This document shows, one piece after another, positions 42,822 through 43,836 of a stretch of 43,836 nucleotides of DNA (the first letter of the stretch is position 1; the number at the start of each line of letters is the position of its first letter). The stretch is taken from NCBI GenBank assembly GCA_002472565.1, contig DKSK01000014.1:1-43836 (forward strand), given 5' to 3'. Origin of the DNA: Bacteroidales bacterium UBA7258 (GTDB taxonomy: Bacteria > Bacteroidota > Bacteroidia > Bacteroidales > UBA932). Both the position numbers and the translations under genes were made by a program. The notes under the pieces were generated by a model. It saw only the letters and a list, made by a program, of their open reading frames with translations. It did not search any database and had not been told where the DNA came from.

Positions 42822-43836
42822 TATTCGTAAGCTCCCATCTGGAGGGCGTTGGCCTCTTCCTTTGAGAGGTAGCGCCACTCACCCTTCTTGAGACCCTTCT
42901 TGGTGAGTCCCGCGAAGTAGACGCGGTCCAGAGCCATGACTTCATAGCCCAGAGACTCGAAGGTCCTTCTGATGATGCGGTTCCTTCCGGTATGGATTTC
43001 AATTCCGAGCTTCTTCTTGTCCTCAGGGTCGATGTACTCGAGGGCGTCAGCCTTGATGTCGCCGTCGCTCAGGGTGATTCCGGAGAGGATCTTGTCATGG
43101 TCTTCGTCCGTGAGCGGCTTGTCGAGGATCACCTGGTAGACCTTCTTCTTCTCGAAGGAAGGGTGGGTGAGTTTCTCGGCGATCTCGCCGTCATTAGTGA
43201 ACATGAGTACTCCGGTGGTGTTCTTGTCGAGTCTTCCTACAGGGAAAACGCGGGTCTTGCAGTCTCCAAGAAGATCCATGACGGACTTCTCGGCATGGGG
43301 GTCGCTCGCCGTCGTTACGTAGCCCTTAGGCTTGTTCATGACGATGTAGACTTTCTCCTCGCCGCGGAGAGTCTCATCGTTGAATTTAACGACATCCTTC
43401 TGCGGATTGATCTTGACTCCGAGCTCGGTGACAATCTGGCCGTTGACGCTTACCACGCCGGCCTGGATGAACTGGTCGGCCTCCCTGCGGGAGCAGACCC
43501 CTGAATTAGCTATGAATTTGTTGAGGCGTACAGCTTCAGGAATCGGTGCAGGTACATAGTCGTTGTCAGAAACCTGGATCTGATCAAGCATAGGTTTCTT
43601 GCTGAGCATCCTGGTGATTCCCTCTTCGGCTGATTTGTTGAAGGTGTAAGGATTAACCCTCTGACCCTTGCCGAAGCCCTGTTTCGGGCCCTTGGAGAAA
43701 CCCCCGCGGTTTCCGCCGGAGTGTCCGAAAGATTTAGATCCGCCATAAGACTTGTTTCCACCAAAAGATTTCTGGCCGCTGAAGCCTTCGTGGCGCTGAT
43801 ATCCGCCTTCGTGGCGCTGCTGGTAGCCGCCTTCGC
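42821..43836 (-). CDS. RluB/RsuA-type pseudouridine synthase with Gly/Gln-rich N-terminal extension (partial)
   Basis: Enzyme that converts uridine to pseudouridine in rRNA, RsuA/RluB/RluE/RluF group. From about 43530 downward the minus strand encodes an S4 RNA-binding domain (RLNKFIANSGVCSRREADQFIQAG) and then the catalytic domain with the active-site Asp in FPVGRLDKNTTGVLMFTNDG. The frame stays open to the window edge without a stop. Upstream of the Met at 43609 it continues as a low-complexity arm rich in Gly, Gln, His, Lys and Phe, with tandem EGGYQQRHEGGYQRHEG, typical of Bacteroidota members. The true start lies outside the window. Coupled to era by a one-base overlap. Confidence 0.9.
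   Translation of the reverse strand, partial: EGGYQQRHEGGYQRHEGFSGQKSFGGNKSYGGSKSFGHSGGNRGGFSKGPKQGFGKGQRVNPYTFNKSAEEGITRMLSKKPMLDQIQVSDNDYVPAPIPEAVRLNKFIANSGVCSRREADQFIQAGVVSVNGQIVTELGVKINPQKDVVKFNDETLRGEEKVYIVMNKPKGYVTTASDPHAEKSVMDLLGDCKTRVFPVGRLDKNTTGVLMFTNDGEIAEKLTHPSFEKKKVYQVILDKPLTDEDHDKILSGITLSDGDIKADALEYIDPEDKKKLGIEIHTGRNRIIRRTFESLGYEVMALDRVYFAGLTKKGLKKGEWRYLSKEEANALQMGAYE
43790..43834. repeat. tandem repeat in the pseudouridine synthase N-terminal arm
   Basis: Two in-frame units on the minus strand, encoding EGGYQQRH (43834-43811) and EGGYQRH (43810-43790). More copies may lie beyond the window edge. They suggest a repeat arm that varies in length. Confidence 0.75.

Overview
The window reads as chromosomal core DNA of a Bacteroidales bacterium (phylum Bacteroidota). 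Evidence: promoters of the Bacteroidota form (TTTG/TTG, about 19-21 nt, TAnnTTTG) with no Shine-Dalgarno pattern; a GLPGLI-family protein paired with a TonB-receptor-like barrel; a Tat-type lipoprotein dipeptide epimerase; long rpoB and rpoC genes of Bacteroidota type; and ParC and PNPase with long charged tails. The genus cannot be named from sequence alone. No phage, insertion sequence, CRISPR array or rRNA was seen.

Layout. 1-745: a gene-free stretch, then mscL on +. 757-4430 (minus): Tat-type dipeptide epimerase, transglutaminase-like lipoprotein and AraC regulator, a possible cell-wall-peptide scavenging cassette. 4525-8484 (minus): pnp, rpsO and a YgjP-like metalloprotein; a decayed fragment of an ammonium transporter lies on + between rpsO and ygjP. 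8585-21493 (minus): the conserved translation/transcription locus, tRNA-Thr(UGU), Tyr, Gly, Thr(GGU), tuf, tRNA-Trp, secE, nusG, rplK, rplA, rplJ, rplL, rpoB, rpoC. It starts at a near-consensus promoter (21517-21547), ends at a strong terminator, and holds two internal hairpins. 21575-28200 (minus): ssb, purA, two MFS transporters and dxs, the second transporter overlapping dxs by 4 nt.

28314-32970 is the accessory part: an outer-membrane barrel protein overlapping a GLPGLI protein, a small exported-peptide reading frame whose ATG is followed at once by TGA, a regulatory region with a palindrome and 40-bp-spaced direct repeats, and a divergent LuxR-type regulator broken by a frameshift inside its DNA-binding domain. 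This looks like a regulated cell-envelope module in decay or under on/off switching, and is the best candidate for something undescribed.

33004-36339 (minus): lysS, a TrmH-family RNA methyltransferase and aroE. 36428-38161 (+): recJ, divergent from lysS. 38282-43836 (minus): rluB-like pseudouridine synthase (cut by the window edge), era, parC and aroK, with a pair of 38-bp intergenic repeats between parC and aroK. Most genes are housekeeping: RNA turnover, transcription, translation, isoprenoid, purine and shikimate pathways, and DNA topology and repair.
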